A DNA stretch of 64,000 bases from contig NZ_CP035544.1 in assembly GCF_004139715.1 (NCBI RefSeq), positions 1,426,001-1,490,000 on the forward strand, in the 5' to 3' direction. This stretch comes from Muriicola soli. Lineage in GTDB: Bacteria; Bacteroidota; Bacteroidia; Flavobacteriales; Flavobacteriaceae. A program made the position numbers and the translations under genes. Of the stretch, positions 62,907 through 64,000 are shown piece by piece; the first letter of the stretch is position 1, and the number at the start of each line of letters is the position of its first letter. Under the pieces are notes generated by a model. It saw only the letters and a list, made by a program, of their open reading frames with translations, had not been told where the DNA came from and ran no database searches.

Positions 62907-64000
62907 CTATATTTTTCTTCTCTTTCTTTCTTTTTTCAGCAACTCCAGTTCCCGGTTGGTCTGCCCTGCCACAGAGGTGTTTTCTTCCGCTCTTCTTATT
63001 AAATAAGGCATGACATCTCTTACAGGACCAAAAGGAAGGTACTTGGCCACATTATAGCCTTCTGCCGCCATATTAAAAGTGATATGGTCACTCATGCCGT
63101 ACAATTGCCCGAACCAAACCCTGGGATCGTCCTTTTTAATTTGGTGCTTTTCCATGAGCTGCATCAACAGATAGGTGCTTTTTTCATTATGAGTTCCCGC
63201 AAAGAGGGAAATAGAGTCCAGATGTTCCAGAATAAAAGAAATGGTCTTGTTGAAATTTTCGTCCGTTTCTTCCTTAGTCGAGCAAATTGGAGTTTTATAG
63301 CCCTTTTCTTCAGCCCTTTCATTCTCTTTCTCCATGTACGCGCCCCTGACTGCCTTAACGCCCACTTTAAAGCCTTCACTTTCCGCCCTTGTCATCAGGC
63401 CTTTCAGATAATCGAGTCGGTCCCAGCGGTACAACTGTATTGTGTTGAGTATTATCGCTTTTTTCTTATTGTATTTCTTCATCATTTTCTCTACCAGCTC
63501 GTCAGCAGCGTCCTGCATCCAACTTTCTTCGGCATCGATAAGCAAGCAGACATCCAGATCGTAGGCTTTTTTACAAGTGGCGTCGAATCGCCTAACCACC
63601 CTGCCCCATTCTTCCTCTTCTAGCTTCGTTAGCTTTTTACCCGCACTGATTTTCTCAAAGAGATAAAAACGGCCATATCCTGTTGGTTTAAAGACAGCAA
63701 AAGGAATAGCATCCTTAGCCTTTACAAAATCAAGGATATTCAGGGTTACTTCCAGGGCGTCGTCCAGCGGATCTTCTGAGTCCTTCCCTTCAACCGAGTA
63801 ATCCAGCACAGAACACACCCCCGCTTCCCATAGCTTGTCTACTGTAGGCATACAATCCTTTTCGTTGACTCCCCCGCAAAAGTGATCAAAAACCGTAGCC
63901 CTGATGAGTCCTTCCACCGGCAGATGAGACTTGATGGCGAAATTGGTCACTGCTGTGCCTATACGTACCAGAGGCTGATTGGCGATGAGCTTAAAAAGAA
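62907..64000 (-). CDS. proline dehydrogenase (N-terminus outside the window)
   Basis: The visible C-terminal 364 codons continue to the right edge with an open frame. Motifs are FDHFCGGVNEKDCM, VCLLIDAEESWMQDAADELV, GVKAVRGAYMEKENERAEEKGYKTP in outline, and the FAD-barrel end RVWFGQLYGMSDHITF. The enzyme oxidises proline to pyrroline-5-carboxylate and passes electrons to quinone. A Met at 63950 is internal (VTNFAIKSH). Confidence 0.93.
   Translation of the reverse strand, partial: LFKLIANQPLVRIGTAVTNFAIKSHLPVEGLIRATVFDHFCGGVNEKDCMPTVDKLWEAGVCSVLDYSVEGKDSEDPLDDALEVTLNILDFVKAKDAIPFAVFKPTGYGRFYLFEKISAGKKLTKLEEEEWGRVVRRFDATCKKAYDLDVCLLIDAEESWMQDAADELVEKMMKKYNKKKAIILNTIQLYRWDRLDYLKGLMTRAESEGFKVGVKAVRGAYMEKENERAEEKGYKTPICSTKEETDENFNKTISFILEHLDSISLFAGTHNEKSTYLLMQLMEKHQIKKDDPRVWFGQLYGMSDHITFNMAAEGYNVAKYLPFGPVRDVMPYLIRRAEENTSVAGQTNRELELLKKERKRRKI

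Noticed and set aside
1-64000. CRISPR arrays, insertion sequences, prophage, rRNA and tRNA genes
   Set aside because: None was recognised on reading; no transposase, integrase, phage structural gene or regularly spaced repeat was seen. A covariance-model scan was not possible here.

Overview
The window looks like a chromosomal segment of a marine-type Flavobacteriaceae (Bacteroidota). The evidence is a short Bacteroidota primary sigma factor, a PorX response regulator of the type IX secretion system, the lpxD-lpxC/fabZ-lpxA-efp-lpxD2-sucD block, a hisGDCBHAFI(E) operon, weak Shine-Dalgarno sequences, and several promoters with the flavobacterial TAnnTTTG -7 box. No rRNA, tRNA, CRISPR array, transposase or prophage was recognised.

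Layout. 1-1 kb: a truncated 2-hydroxyacid dehydrogenase gene and a DUF6155 gene. 1.2-2.1 kb: rpoD. 2.1-11.9 kb: one tightly packed minus-strand operon made of a soluble hybrid histidine kinase with an Hpt domain, a receiver-only regulator, a membrane-anchored HEAT-repeat protein, a processive family-2 glycosyltransferase, an AlkP/LTA-synthase-like membrane protein with a C-terminal TPR part, and a YaiO-type outer-membrane barrel. Its 3' end carries two unlisted 32-33 codon ORFs whose products share a motif with two segments of the HEAT protein. 12-26 kb: ordinary metabolic, stress and membrane genes (dipeptidase, thioesterase, deoxyribonucleotidase, cysE-cysM, dps-mscS cluster, two alpha/beta hydrolases, corA, truA). 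26-29 kb: a MoxR/VWA pair. 29.8-37.6 kb: the complete his operon, with a promoter, a His-rich leader peptide and an attenuator hairpin. 37.6-49.9 kb: an SPFH protein, a VWA membrane protein, fabG, sucD, the lipid A genes, an HD hydrolase and divergent porX. 49.9-54.6 kb: an AT-rich accessory island inserted between porX and tsaE, carrying a small helical protein, a GHKL-type ATPase, an attC-like hairpin element and a KAP-family NTPase. 54.6-57.9 kb: tsaE, a small lipoprotein, a membrane protein, alanine dehydrogenase and a DUF4258 protein. 57.9-64 kb: a sterol-desaturase-like hydroxylase, a radical SAM/SPASM protein and a large lipoprotein in one operon, then an AraC regulator and a truncated proline dehydrogenase gene.

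Seven genes are split by an apparent single-base deletion in a short homopolymer (11976-13258, 24316-25532, 25685-26151, 37627-38441, 54646-55073, 55473-56116, 56280-57478). In every case adding one base restores a full-length frame of normal family length. One of the seven is tsaE, which is normally essential, so consensus errors in the assembly are the likeliest cause.

The two most promising undescribed items are the micro-ORF/HEAT motif family attached to the exopolysaccharide operon and the GHKL + KAP island with its attC-like element.
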